Numbered from the stretch's first letter, positions 1-10,379 are shown. The stretch is DNA of 64,000 nucleotides from Gambelia wislizenii (GCA_030847615.1 JAUMIR010000014.1:15352501-15416500), one strand, 5' to 3'. The notes: generated from the sequence alone by a model not told the origin. A program made the numbers and translations.

Positions 1-138
1 GTATCTGTAGTTTTACAAGGTCTTTAGCCTTCTTTGACAAAGAGTGCTGGTGCCTCCCCAAGCTACCAATCCTAGAAGTCTGTAGGATGGAGCTATGGCC
101 GTTAAAGTGGTGTCAAACTGCAACAATTCTACAGTGTG
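1..138. mobile_element. FB-A palindromic MITE, right part
   Basis: Carries the loop region (TCTTTAGCCTTCTTTGACAA, then GTGCTGGTGCCTC) and the right arm ending ACAGTGTGGAT, as in complete copies at 19993 and 31977. The left arm lies outside the window. Confidence 0.7.
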
Positions 139-149
139 GATACACTGCC

Positions 150-228
150 AGTGATATTCCATGGTTGAGTGGGGATTTGAACCCGGGCCTAGTCCAACAC
201 CCAAACCGCTATGCCACATCAGCTCTCA
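150..228 (-). mobile_element. tRNA-SINE head (partial)
   Basis: The reverse strand reads a tRNA-like head: an A-box-like GTGGCATAGCGGTTTGG and a B box GGGTTCAAATCCC. The rest of the SINE is missing. Confidence 0.65.
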
Positions 229-300
229 AACTCTGTAACTATCAAACTACAAATCCCAGAATTCCATGGCTGTTCAAATGCTATCAAAGTGTTATAATTC
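229..300. mobile_element. FB-A MITE arm fragment
   Basis: Contains AAACTACAAATCCCAGAATT and TTCCATGGC followed by a degenerate CTATCAAAGTGTTATAA end. It probably belongs with the fragment at 1-138, the SINE head having inserted between them. The following 301-755 holds no feature I recognise. Confidence 0.55.
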
Positions 301-757
301 TGTTTGTTTGAAAGAGATCATAAGCCAGCAGAAGGGAAAGAGAAACTCTGTGAGTCTTTGGAGTTTACAGTCAAGGTCAGGAAAGCATGCTTGAGACAAG
401 ATGGGGCAAACAAAGTCATTCTCTTGCCTAGCCACAGTAGAATAGACTAGAATAGAATCTTTATTACCATCATAGACCAGCACAGGTAAAAAGGGATACA
501 GAATAAAAAGAAGGTAAAAACACAGGATAAAAGCAGTATTTAAAATGACCCTTCAGATTACATAGCTCCAGTATAACAAGACAAGGTTGCTACTATTCTA
601 CTGCCTAGCCACAGTTTTCAACATAAAAAAACCCTGTAAAATTATAAAATTAACTTGCAAGTTTAATTGGTTGTTTTATTCTTTCCATTGTTGCATTTAA
701 AAGTAAAACTTTCACATGAAGTAAAATTGACTGGGAATGAATTAAAGGCTGCATATG

Positions 758-1003
758 CACTGCAGAAATAATCTTTTTGACACCACTTTAACTGCCATGG
801 CTCAGTGCTATGGAATGCTGGGATATGTAGGTTGTTGGGTTTTTTGTTTGTTTTTTAGATATTTAGCATTCTCTGTCAAAGAGCTCTGGTGCTACATCAC
901 GAGATTTGTAGTTTAACAAAGGTTTTAGCCTTCTCTGGTGCTGCTGGTTCACCAAACTACAAATGCCAGGATTCCATAGATAGGAGCCTTGGCAAATAAT
1001 CCA
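758..1003. mobile_element. FB-A MITE, degenerate
   Basis: The left end CTGCAGAAATAATC is followed by TTGACACCACTTTAACTGCC, the loop (CATTCTCTGTCAAAGAGCTC), and the arm AAACTACAAATGCCAGGATT. The right terminus runs into CR1 at 1004. Confidence 0.65.
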
Positions 1004-1934
1004 TAGAATCATAGAACTGTTGAGACCACGAGGGCCATCCAGTCCAACCCCCTGCCACACAGGAAATCACAATCAAAGCATCCCTGACAGATGGCCATCC
1101 AACCTCTGTTTAAAGACCTCCAAGGAAGGAGACCCCACCACGCTCCGAGGGAGTGTGTTCCACTGCCGAACAGCTCTGACGGTCAAAAAGTTCCTCCTAA
1201 TGTTGAGGTGGAATCTCTGTTCCTGGAGCTTGCACCCATTGCTCCGTGTTCCAGTCTCTGGAGCAGCAGAAAACAAGCCTGCTCCATCCTCAATGTGACA
1301 CCCCTTCAAATACTTAAACAGGGCTATCATATTGCCTCTAAACCGTCTTTTTTCCAGGCTAAACATACCCAGCTCCCTAAGTCTCTCCTCATAAGGCATC
1401 GTTTCCAGACCTTTCACCATTTTAGTTGCCCTTCTCTGGACATGCTCCAATTTGTCAATATCCTTTTTGAATTGTGGTGCCCAGAACTGGACACAGTATT
1501 CTAGGTGAGGTCTGACCAAGGCAGAATAGTGTGGCACTATTACTTCCCTTGATCTAGACACTATACTTCTATTGATACAGCCCAAAATCGCATTGGCCTT
1601 TTTAGCTGCCGCATCACACTGTTGACTCATGTTCAACTTGTGGTCTACTAGGACTCCTAGATCCCTTTCACATGTAGTCTCGTTCAGCCAGGTCTCTCCA
1701 ATCCTATATCTATGCATTTCATTTTTCTGCCCTAAGTGCAGTACTCTACAGTTCTCCGTATTGAATTTCATTTTGTTAGCTTTGGCCCAGCTCTCCAGTC
1801 TATCCAGGTCATTCTGAATTTTGATCCTGTCCTCTAGGGTGCTCCTCCTAATTTGGTGTCATCTGCAAATTTGATAAGTATGCCCCTAATTCCCTCATCC
1901 AAGTCATTGATAAAGATGTTGAATAGCACTGGGC
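1004..1934 (-). mobile_element. CR1 LINE 3' fragment (broken ORF2 C-terminus)
   Basis: On the minus strand this is the 3' part of a CR1 non-LTR retrotransposon. It encodes the C-terminal reverse-transcriptase region in an open stretch of 232 codons (1771 to 1073), including [36 protein letters not shown] and the terminal [17 protein letters not shown]. After the stop the 3'UTR ends in the ATTCTATG-type octamer end at 1004-1012. The endonuclease and the catalytic FADD motif are absent, so this is a 5'-truncated dead copy. The insertion interrupts an FB-A MITE. Confidence 0.92.
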
Positions 1935-2121
1935 CCTCCTCTGGACACGCTCTACTTTGTCAATATCCTTTTTGAATTGTGGTGCCCAGAACTGGACACA
2001 GTATTCTAGGTGAGGTCTGACCAAGGCAGAATAGAGTGGCACTATTACTTTCCTTGATCTAGACACTATACTTCTATTGATACAGCCCAAAATCGCATTG
2101 GCCTTTTAGCTGCCGCATCAC
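1935..2121 (-). mobile_element. CR1 fragment, second copy abutting the first
   Basis: Repeats the segment equivalent to 1437-1621 (ERVQRRA, then [12 protein letters not shown], then [15 protein letters not shown] on the minus strand) directly after the first fragment. This is either an internal duplication or a second insertion. It ends abruptly at about 2121 without a 3' tail. Confidence 0.8.
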
Positions 2122-2157
2122 CAAAACTAGTCCAGGCTGGGAGCACTCTGAGGACAA

Positions 2158-2420
2158 TAGGGGGAGATTGGGGGGTGGCAATCTAGGTGAAATCTGGGGG
2201 TGATCGGGGGGGCAATTTGGCACAATCTAGGGGTGATGGGGGCGATCGGGGTTATCTGGGTGTGATCTGGTGGTGATCAGGGGAGATCTGGGGGCAATCT
2301 GTGCAGCAATCTTGTGATCCCTCACACCCCAAGATCACACCCCAGATTCTGCCCAGATGCTCCCAGATCACCAACGAGATCGTCACCAGATCACCTGGAT
2401 GTGTTTGGCAGAGACCTCCC
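2158..2420. repeat. degenerate GATC/G-run quasi-palindromic repeat
   Basis: The left half repeats variants of GATCTGGGGGTGATC with many runs of four to seven G. From about 2310 the right half carries the complement sense (AAGATCACACCCCAGATTC and similar). The whole could fold into a long imperfect hairpin, and the G-rich half could form G-quadruplexes. No family recognised. Confidence 0.6.
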
Positions 2421-2570
2421 ACTAACACTAGCATTGCACCAGTGTAACACAGCACCTTTGGGATCTGTAGTTTGGGGAGGGACTTAGAACCCTCTGCTAG
2501 AGAGCTATAGTCCACCGCTCTGAGCTACAGTTCCCAACGTAGCCTTGGAAGAGAGGAACTGAGGATTAAA
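2405..2570. mobile_element. FB-A MITE fragment
   Basis: Contains GGGATCTGTAGTTTGGGGAG, the CTGCTAGAGAGCT loop and CTACAGTTCCCA. Both termini are degenerate. Confidence 0.5.
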
Positions 2571-2571
2571 A

Positions 2572-2665
2572 CAGGGGTATCTACCAGGTGCTGTAGGCTG
2601 TTTTTCGTAGGAAGGCAATGACAAACTACCTCTGGCCTAAGAAAACCTAGGAAATTCATGGGTTC
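2572..2665 (+). mobile_element. 5S-SINE body fragment
   Basis: Reads TACCAGGTGCTGTAGGCTGT, then GGAAGGCAATGACAAACTAC, then CCTAAGAAAACC and AAATTCATGGGTTC. This matches the body of the 5S-rRNA-derived SINE found complete near 59103. The 5' head and the tail are missing. Confidence 0.65.
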
Positions 2666-3039
2666 AACAGAGGATTAATCGGGATAGTCCCTGCCCAAAC
2701 ATGACAGCTGGAGGGTTTGAAGGCACATAGGCACACAAACACCTGTGTGCTCCACAGTTACAGCCTCCCTATTTGAGGCCTGGTTGTGATTCTGCTTGAC
2801 TGGCTGGCACACAGTAATACATGTGCCCATTGTAATTGCTGAATGGAAAAGGGTGGAGGGAAACATGCAATGCAGAATAAGGCACTGCTCTTTATCAACA
2901 AGAGTGGAATGTCCTAATGATGTAGCTAAAGGGTAAACACACTCCAGTGTCACAACAGTGAAACCAGCAGGACTTGAGGTCCTGAATGAACTTGTCATGG
3001 AAAGAGGTCCATGCCAGCTCTAGTCACCTTTCAACACAT

Positions 3040-3560
3040 TTAACAGCAACATTTCCAGAGGCTAGGGTGTATCCTATACCCTCCAAGTGTCCTGATTTGT
3101 CACCCTACGTTTTAAGCTGCTTTTAAAATGTCCCAGTTTCTTTCTTTTCCTCCCACTTTTCCCCTTCACCCTCAGCTTACTTCAACTGTGCAAAAGTACA
3201 GTGCAAAAGTGAAAAAGTACAGTGTGCCCTTGGTATAGTAAAATGGTGTCCCTTATATAAAATGACAAAATCAAAGTTTGCTTTTTGAATGGGGGGGCAT
3301 ATTTTTAAAGCCATGGCTTGTGGAATCCATGAATGCAGAGTCTGTGGTTATGGAGGGCCGGCTGTAGTTTGCACTCAACTCAAGGAGGAGGGAGGGGAGA
3401 GGATGTGTTGCCTTTCCCAGTTTGCTCAGGCAAAAGCAAACTGTTGCAGCCTTTCTTACATTCTCTGTTCTTCCTCTTTCATAACTTTTGCCATCTTGAC
3501 CACTCTCAGATGTTGCTTGGCCACAATTGACCCAGTTTTCATCTGTGAAATATTGTGGAG
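3040..3560 (+). repeat. U1 unclassified interspersed repeat
   Basis: Carries CCTCCAAGTGTCCTGATTTG, AAATGTCCCAGTTTC, CAGCTTACTTCAACTG, and a block ending near TGTTGCTTGGCCAC. The same order appears inverted at 11690-12075, with pieces at 2666-2725 and 9010-9473. Element class unknown. Confidence 0.55.
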
Positions 3561-3564
3561 AGGT

Positions 3565-4060
3565 ATAGTATCTACACTACACCATGATGATGTCACTTCC
3601 TTGCCATTTTAATTAACTATCATGGCTCCATCCTAAGGAATTCTGGGATTTATAGTTTGAGGAGGGATTTAAAAGGTGCTGAGGTGCCCTAAGAAGAGAG
3701 GACAGAGGATTAAATTAGTTTAATTCTGTAGTACAGACAGGCACTCAAGGTACCAGAACTGTAGTTCACTGGTGTGGCTACAGTTCTCTAGCACAGAGAT
3801 TTAAGTTCCTCACCAAATTACAAATCCCAAGATGTTGCAGGATGGAGCCATAGTAGTTAAAATGGTATGAACCGGGTATAACTCTGTAGTATGGGTACAT
3901 GTAATTTAATCTGTAATCCTCTCAGCGTATGCTGGGAACTCGAACCCTTTAGCAGATAATTCCAAGTCCCTACCCAAACTATGAATACCAGGATTCCTTA
4001 GAATGGAACCATGACTGTTAATAAAGTGGAATACACTGATATAATGTGTAGTGCAAATGA
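3565..4060. mobile_element. three FB-A MITE fragments in succession
   Basis: Units at about 3565-3745, 3750-3900 and 3905-4060 each contain an arm motif (TTCTGGGATTTATAGTTTG; ACAAATCCCAAGATG; ATGAATACCAGGATTCC) and a terminal region resembling AACTCTGTAGTATGGGTACA. Confidence 0.6.
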
Positions 4061-4250
4061 ACCCATATAGTGAAATTTTATGCTGCTTGGAGTTTGCAAA
4101 ATATGTTTCTTTTATTGTTGCAAACTGGATCTAAACAGGAGAAAGGTCAAATGGGAGCAGATGCATTCCAGGGGGCAATGGGCAAAATGATACTACAGTA
4201 TGAATATTTTCAATTTGGACATTTGTTGTGCTCTGTTATCTTTTTCTTTC

Positions 4251-4402
4251 AAGTGTGGTGGAGTCTCCTTCTTTGGAGTTTTTTAAACAGAAGCTGGATG
4301 GCCATCTGTCGGGAGTGCTTTGATGATATCTTCCTGCATGGAAGAATGGGGTTGGACTGGATGGCCTTCGGGGTCTCTTCCAACTCTATGATTCTATATT
4401 AG
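4251..4402 (+). mobile_element. CR1 3' terminus
   Basis: Encodes the end of CR1 ORF2 (ESPSFGVF-like, then KQKLDGHLSG in a shifted frame) and the 3'UTR TTGGACTGGATGGCCTTC, ending CTATGATTCTAT. A 5'-truncated insertion of about 150 bp. Confidence 0.82.
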
Positions 4403-4723
4403 TATTTTGAACAAATAAAGCAATAGGTTTCATGATGTGCATTTCTCCTTCTTGGCTAGCCTTCCCCAGCTGTAACTGCATTTCAGATGTGGAGGAATAT
4501 CAAGTCCCATCACCCCCAAACCAGCATCAGAAGGGGCTGGATGGAAGTGAGGTCAGTGCAGTGGTGAATCTTCTCCTGGCTTTAGTCTAAACTTTTCTTT
4601 AGGACAAGCAACTGAATATGAGCCATTGTACCACTCCATTGTACTACTGATTGTGATGCTTGTTGCTTTTTCATTACTTTTGGTTGCCTTCATTTTTTCT
4701 TTTAAAGGGTCAGAAAGAGAATG

Positions 4724-4943
4724 AGAGCCAGTGTGGTGCAGTGGCTTGATGGCTGGACTACAGCTCTGGATAAGAGGGTTGAAATCCTTGCGCAGTCATG
4801 GAAACCCACTGGGTGAACATAGGCAAGTCACACTCTCTCAGCCTCAGAGGAAAGATGTGGCAAACCTTGTCAAGAAAACCCTGTCATAGGTTTGCCTTGG
4901 GGTCGCCATAAGTTGGAAAGGCCCACAAACCAACAACAAAAAA
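4724..4943 (+). mobile_element. tRNA-SINE, full-length
   Basis: Head GCCAGTGTGGTGCAGTGGCT (A box) and GGTTGAAATCC (B box), then body TGGGTGAACATAGGCAAGTC and CAGCCTCAGAGG, then tail GGGTCGCCATAAGTTGG and a CAACAACAA end. RTE/BovB-mobilised SINEs share this type of tail. Confidence 0.85.
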
Positions 4944-5025
4944 TACTTCAATGCTTTTTAAAATGCCTTAAAACCAGTTCCATGTCAGTAGGGCAGTATT
5001 TCCATTCTGGGCTTTAGCATGATCT

Positions 5026-5047
5026 TAAAAAAAAAAAAAAAAAAAAA
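5026..5047. repeat. poly(A) tract
   Basis: An uninterrupted run of about 22 A, with no clear element attached upstream. Confidence 0.9.
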
Positions 5048-5383
5048 GCTTGAAAAGACCTATCCATGGTGCTGAACCATACTTGTAAAAGAAAGGATAT
5101 CCCATGCAAAGTTTGGACTAAATGGGTGAATGGATTGATGTCAGTGGGGCTGTGGATCTACTCTGAAATGTAAAAGAGCTACCTAGAGTGCTGAACCTGA
5201 TCTGCAAAATAAAGGACAGCTGGAATTCAGCATGGGGCCATCTTACCTCTTCGTAAGTGGACTTATGTGGGTGGAAAACTGAAGCAAATAGTTTTGCAAT
5301 GTCCACATTCACCCAGGACCACTGTGATGTTACAACACACAGGCATCCATTGAGCAATGGCAACCAGTGGAGTACAATGTACA

Positions 5384-5500
5384 ATGATGCACAATGTGCA
5401 GCCAAACAACAGCTAGGAAGCACCGGAGCACATCAGGCATGCCCAATGTTCATCAGAACTGCCTGGTGCTCTTTAGAAGCGGCCCGTGTGCATAAGAAGG
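5384..5500. repeat. degenerate 20-bp minisatellite, array 1
   Basis: About six units of 19-21 bp related to CAATGTNCATCAGAAGNNCC. The clearest unit is CAATGTTCATCAGAACTGCC near 5441. The same unit forms array 2 at 6593. Confidence 0.55.
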
Positions 5501-5700
5501 CTTCAGTGCAGTATTAAAGGATTTAAGAAGAATTGGAAGACTGTAATTGCATTTTTTTTAAAGAAAACTAATACAGTAGTAACATAGAGATGATTATATG
5601 TGGAAAGTTTTGAATTATTTAATAAGCAGGTGACAGAGGAGATTATATCCAATATACCGGTGGTTATATAATTAATCACATATATCTTAACATGTTGGAA

Positions 5701-5734
<34 letters not shown>

Positions 5735-5900
5735 TTTATTTATACCCCGCCCCTCTGTTAAAAATAGACATAAATTATACAGTAATGGCAATACAGTATT
5801 ACTAGTTGGACTCGGCGTACCAAACACCATTAAAAAAAACTCTCCCCAAAATGACCGGTAGACCTCACAACAACCCTGTAAGGTAGGCCTATGGATTTAA
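5701..5900 (-). mobile_element. LINE/SINE 3' tail with (AAT)n
   Basis: (AAT)n at 5701-5732 is followed by TTTATTTATACCCCGCCC, the reverse complement of the GGCGGGATATAAATAAA-type 3' end common in squamate L2-like elements. A MIR-like CCTCACAACAACCCTGTAAG sits near 5862. Confidence 0.55.
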
Positions 5901-5984
5901 ATTCCTCCTTCCCCTTCTCAGCATTCCATACTTTTCCTGGAATTGCTGAGGATGACTCGCTCTGTTGCCCTGCCGCTGGCCCTG

Positions 5985-6118
5985 CCACCACCAGTTGACT
6001 GACTGGGTCCCATTGCAGGCAGCCTGTTGCCGCCACTGCTGCCAGTTGACTGTCTGGGTCTCATCAAAGGAAGCCCATCACCACTGCCAGTTCACTGCCT
6101 GGGTCCCAATCTAGGCCA
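5985..6118. repeat. short tandem repeat, about 50-bp unit x 2.5
   Basis: CAGTTGACTGACTGGGTCCC near 5993 recurs as CAGTTGACTGTCTGGGTCTC near 6043 and CAGTTCACTGCCTGGGTCCC near 6089, with unequal spacers. Confidence 0.6.
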
Positions 6119-6545
6119 CAGATTGAGTGACAGGAGCGCATTGTGAGGTGGAGAGGGGATTTGCATGTGGGTGGTGATTAGTTGGGTGTGGGTTGGGTGT
6201 GTTTCCTGAGCAACCAATCAGCACACTGGGAAAGGCAACATACCCAAGAGAATTATATATATAGATTCATTTCTATACGGTTTGAATTAGAACGGGTTAT
6301 TGTATTATTTTATCACAGCTGTTTAGCTAACAAGTTAGAACCAAATTCCCTTTTATGTGTTCCTTTTAGTTTTTGTTCTGTGTTAGTTTGGGAGTGGGAT
6401 AGGTTATTTGGGGAGTGGTAGATTAGGCTTTTTGATGGTTGTCTTTTTTATGTGTGTTTGTGTCTATTTGAGTTGGTATTGTTTCGTTGTTGTTTTGGCT
6501 TTCTCCTTGTATGTATTTTAGATGGATAAAATGTAGGTGTTTAAT

Positions 6546-6588
6546 AATAGATAGATAGATAGATAGATGATAGATAGATAGATAGATG
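6546..6588. repeat. (GATA)n microsatellite
   Basis: About ten GATA units with one GATG interruption. Confidence 0.95.
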
Positions 6589-6592
6589 GCCT

Positions 6593-6755
6593 CAATGCAC
6601 ATCAGAATTGTCCAATGAGCATGAAAACATCTAATGCACACCGGAAGAGCCCAATGTGCACCACAAGGTCCAGTTAGGCAACAGAAGGGCCTGATGCTCA
6701 TGAGGAGCACCCAATGGACATCAGAAGCACCTGATGTACATTGGCACACTCTTGC
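6593..6755. repeat. degenerate 20-bp minisatellite, array 2
   Basis: About eight units of 19-21 bp, for example CAATGCACATCAGAATTGTC, CAATGTGCACCACAAGGTC, CAATGGACATCAGAAGCACC and TGATGTACATTGGCACACTC. It starts immediately after the GATA tract and is related to array 1 at 5384. 6756-7474 holds A/T-rich tracts (6975-7035) and no gene. Confidence 0.6.
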
Positions 6756-7474
6756 CAGTGCCCAGATGTTCATGGTCACAATTCACTAACAGCGTTTTGT
6801 TGCATTTCTGCAATGTCACTACAGATTTGTAAAGTTGTGAAAAGTAGACCGGAATGTAGAATCTCAGCTGGTTTCTTTAAAGACTGGACTACCTAAAAGT
6901 CAGCATGGATTCATTTCCCCTCTGCCCTGACTGGTTTGAATTCTCTGGAGGAGTCTGTTTCTGTAGAGATCCAACAGTATTTTTTTTTAAATATAAAAAA
7001 ATATTAAATATTTTAAATATTAAAAAAAAAACCTGCTAAAAGACAGGAAACCCACTCACAGGAAAAAAGAAAGAAAATGACATCAAAGTCCATTTGTTGG
7101 GAGAGACAATAAACAGGAAGGGGGTAGACAAATAAACCACATTGCAATTGTCCAAGAGAAAATAGGAGCTAGGGACAGCATCTCCAGGGGAAAAGAAGGC
7201 TTTGTTAGATAGGTCTGTTCTTTCTAGAAGTCACCCAAATCACGACCATTTTCCTAAACTGAAATAGTTTGTGCAACCCTCCACAACAAGGTTAGATTTT
7301 AACAAAGTGACAGTGCAGGTTTTGCCTTGATCTACTTCACTCTGTGCCCAGTTGTACCTCCACCATATCAGAGCATGAAGAATTCCTAAGCATAACAGCT
7401 GGGAGAATTCTGAGAGTTGCACAGACCCCAGAACAGGGTGGAGGGCTGATTTGGCAAAATTGGACCACCAAGGC

Positions 7475-7516
7475 TGAACCCACACTAGACAAATAATTCA
7501 GTTTGAAACTGTTGGT
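7475..7516. mobile_element. FB-A MITE left terminus
   Basis: CCACACTAGACAAATAATTC then AGTTTGAAACTG; cut by the CR1 that follows. The right-hand remnant is probably 8039-8105. Confidence 0.55.
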
Positions 7517-8038
7517 CCTGTTCTGTCCTGGGCCCAGTGCTATTCAACAGCTTTATCAAAATGGACAAATTGGAGTGTGTGCAAAGAAGGACAACTAAAA
7601 TGGTGAAAGGTCTGGAAACTATGCCTTATGAGGAGAGACTTAGGGAGCTGGGTATGTTTAGCCTGGAAAAAAGATGGTTAAGGGGCGATATGATAGCCCT
7701 GTTTAAGTATTTGAAGGGGTGTCACATTGAGGATGGAGCAAGCTTGTTTTCTGCTGCTCCAGAGACTGGAACACGGAGCAATGGATGCAAGCTCCAGGAA
7801 CAGAGATTCCACCTCAACATTAGGAGGAACTTTTTGACAGTAAGAGCTGTTTGGCAGTGGAACGCACTCCCTCGGAGTGTGGTGGGGTCTCCTTCCTTGG
7901 AGGTCTTTAAACAGAGGCTGGATGGCCATCTGTCGGGGATGCTTTGATCGTGATTTCCTGCGTGGCAGAATGGGGTTGGACTGGATGGCCCTCGTGGTCT
8001 CTTCCAACTCTACAATTCTATGATTCTATGATTCTATG
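7517..8038 (+). mobile_element. CR1 LINE 3' end with internal deletion
   Basis: Starts with the RT-region DNA GTCCTGGGCCCAGTGCTATT (VLGPVLFN), then joins directly to [18 protein letters not shown]. This skips the FADD block and about 150 codons present in the copy at 17458-18060. It continues to HLSGML and the stop, with 3'UTR octamers TTCTATGATTCTATGAT at the end. Confidence 0.9.
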
Positions 8039-8225
8039 ATCCCAGGATCAAACCATGGCAGTTAATGTAGTATCAAACTGTGATTGCTGTGCAGTGCAAA
8101 TACACATTGTAAGAGGAGAGCAAACACAAGGCAGTCTTTGCATTGCGAGGGTGTAGTGGCAGGGTGGAGCAAGGCAGAGTATCTTCCTTGCTAAAAGTTG
8201 AGCCTGGATGTGAAGTCAGGAGTGT

Positions 8226-8907
8226 ATCCATACTGTACAAATAATAGCGACTTGCTATCACTTTAAGGGCCATAGCTCCATCCTGTGGAATTCTGGGATT
8301 TGTAGTTTGGTTGCAAGGTATTTAGAATATTCTGCCAGAATAACAACAATTATCATCCTCATCATCCCATCCCAAGAAACCCATTTGGGGAGAAAGGTGG
8401 GATATAAATCCAATAAAAATAAATAAATACAAAATATGATGATGATGATGATGATGATGATATTCATTTACTGTATATCCTGCCTTTCTCCCACCACTGG
8501 GACTCAAGGCAACTAACAACATATTTCAAACAATGCAAGTTAAAAACAATGCAAAAATATAAATTACAGGACTATATAAATATACAAGTTAAAAAAGAAT
8601 TAAACAATATATAAGTTAAAAACATTAAAAATATTAAATTGTTATAAAGACCCTTCACAATCTTTAAAAAAAACCCACCCAGCACAGCCTTAAAAGCCCT
8701 TGTCAGTTCCTAAAAACCTGGCGGCATAAAAATGTTTTAACCTGCCACCAGAAGAAGAGCAAGGACGGGCCAAGAGAAAGCTCAAGTGCTGATGTTCAAA
8801 AAATGCTAAGTACCACCGGCCAAACTATAATTCCTGAGATTCCATAGGAGCAAAACCATGGCAGTTGAAGCAGTATGAAACTGTTGTGCAGTGTGGATAC
8901 AGCCTAG
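8226..8907. mobile_element. FB-A MITE split by a LINE tail
   Basis: Left half 8226-8337 (TTCTGGGATTTGTAGTTTGG) and right half 8803-8907 (GTTGTGCAGTGTGGATACAG) flank an insertion at 8338-8802. The insertion contains GGGAGAAAGGTGGGATATAA in + orientation, (GAT)n at 8438-8462, then CCTGCCTTTCTCCCACCACT in - orientation. These are two L2-like 3' tails facing each other. Confidence 0.65.
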
Positions 8908-9009
8908 AGACTCTGGGAGCCCTGTTGGGAAGCTGACACCACATGCCTTCCTTCCCTTCCCTTCCTCCCTTTCTCATGGCCCTGGGCTCCTCCATGCCTG
9001 AGCTAATCT

Positions 9010-9473
9010 GACAATGCGGCAGGGCTGACTGGGGAGGAAGGGAGGGGAAGGACTTGGCTATTGTGCTTGGCTCCCAGCCAGCAGCGGCCCTCCTGTGCTT
9101 TTGGAGATGTCAGGGTCAGGCCTGGCGGCTGGGAAACTCACTCCTCTAAGCCATGCCTTTTTCACACAGGGAAGATGGGGAGGGGAAGGAGAGTAGCAGT
9201 TTCTCCACCATTGCAAAACATTTTTCTTTTTTTACTCCTTCCTTTGTGGGAGCCAGGAAAAGAAGGAGGGGATGGGGGTGGATGGCTGGGGACACCAGGC
9301 AATGATGTAATTGAAGTAATTGAAGCAATGGAAGTAAGCTGAGGATGAAGGGGGGAAGTCGGAGGAGGAGAGAAAAACCAGGACATTTTAAAAGCACCTA
9401 AAAACACAGTTATGACGGAGGGTTAATCAGGACTGTCGCTGCCAAATCAGGACAGTTAGAGGGTCTGTTGTCT
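9010..9473 (-). repeat. U1 unclassified repeat, second copy
   Basis: Shares the GAAGTAAGCTGAGGATGAAG, CCAGGACATTTTAAAAG and AATCAGGACAGTTAGAGGG blocks with the copy at 11690-12075. The (GAAGTAATT)-like run near 9309 is local slippage. 8930-9010 is pyrimidine-rich and unassigned. Confidence 0.5.
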
Positions 9474-9939
9474 CATAGAATCACAGAGTTGGCGAAGACC
9501 CCAAGGGCCATCCAGTCCAACCCCCTGCCATGCAGGAACACACAATAAAAGCATAGAATCATAGAGTTGGAAGAGACCCCAAGGGCCATCCAGTCCAACC
9601 CCCTGCCATGCAGGAACACACAATCAAATCATAGAATCATAGAGTTGGAAGAGACCCCAAGGGCCATCCAGTCCAACCCCCTGCCATGCAGGAATACACA
9701 ATCAAATCAGAATCATAGAGTTGGAAGAAACCCAAAGGGCCATCCAGTCCACCCCCCTGCCATACAGGAACACATAATCAAAGCATAGAATCATAGAGTT
9801 GGAAGAGACCTCAAGGGCCATTCAGTCCACCCCCCTGCCATAAAGGAACACACAATCAAATCATAGAATCATAGAGTTGGAAGAGACCCCAAGGGCCATC
9901 CAGTCCAACCCCCTGCTATGCAGGAATACACAATCAAAT
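9474..9939 (-). repeat. six tandem 78-bp copies of a CR1 3'UTR
   Basis: Units start at 9474, 9552, 9630, 9708, 9784 and 9862. Five are 78 bp and the fourth is 76 bp. Each is the CR1 3'UTR in minus orientation: CATAGAATCATAGAGTTGG, CATCCAGTCCAACCCCCTGC, then CAGGAACACACAATCAAA. The last unit continues into the coding end at 9940, so this is one CR1 insertion whose 3'UTR has been amplified in place. Confidence 0.9.
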
Positions 9940-10110
9940 CATTCTTGACAGATGGCCATCCAGCCTCTGCTTAAGAACCTCCAAAGAAGGAGACTTCACC
10001 ACACTAGGAGGCAGCAGTGTATTCCACTGCCGAACAGCTCTTAAAGTCAGGAAGTTCTTCCTAATGTTTAGGTGGAATCTCTTCTCCTGTAGTTTGAACC
10101 CATTCTCTTC
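9940..10110 (-). mobile_element. CR1 ORF2 C-terminus attached to the tandem tail
   Basis: On the minus strand it encodes [25 protein letters not shown] and [16 protein letters not shown], then the stop and the amplified 3'UTR. Truncated at the 5' side near 10110. 10111-10377 shows nothing recognised. Confidence 0.85.
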
Positions 10111-10379
10111 CTGCTTAAAAAAGGAAAGACTTACCCATTTGATACTTACCATCTACTGCCCCTCAGCTACCCATCTGTAGAAAAATTCTACATGATTACA
10201 ACCACCCATCCAGTCTAGAAGCCATTGCTAGAACCATATGATAGTGAGTGCTATTCTGTGTATGAATGGTCCCATCTGCAGACTGACCTCCTGTTCTTCT
10301 GTGACATTTTCTTAACCTTTGTTTTCTGTCTTCTAAAAAAAGGGGTGGAGCAGGGCTAAGAAGCAACAAATAAATTGTA

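Noticed and set aside
150..228. Possible tRNA gene from A and B boxes
   Set aside because: The boxes belong to a SINE head that recurs more than ten times with a SINE body. No cloverleaf with a plausible anticodon arm was evident.
1073..1771. 232-codon minus-strand ORF as a host gene
   Set aside because: It is the CR1 ORF2 C-terminal region, followed by the CR1 3'UTR and octamer end. The same protein recurs at 7517, 16270, 17600 and 41097.
5830..6036. Ala/Gly-rich 68-codon ORF
   Set aside because: It overlaps a tandem repeat of about 50-bp units; no start context or homologous domain.
9474..9939. CRISPR-like array because of regular spacing
   Set aside because: The 78-bp units are contiguous CR1 3'UTR copies without variable spacers, in a vertebrate genome.
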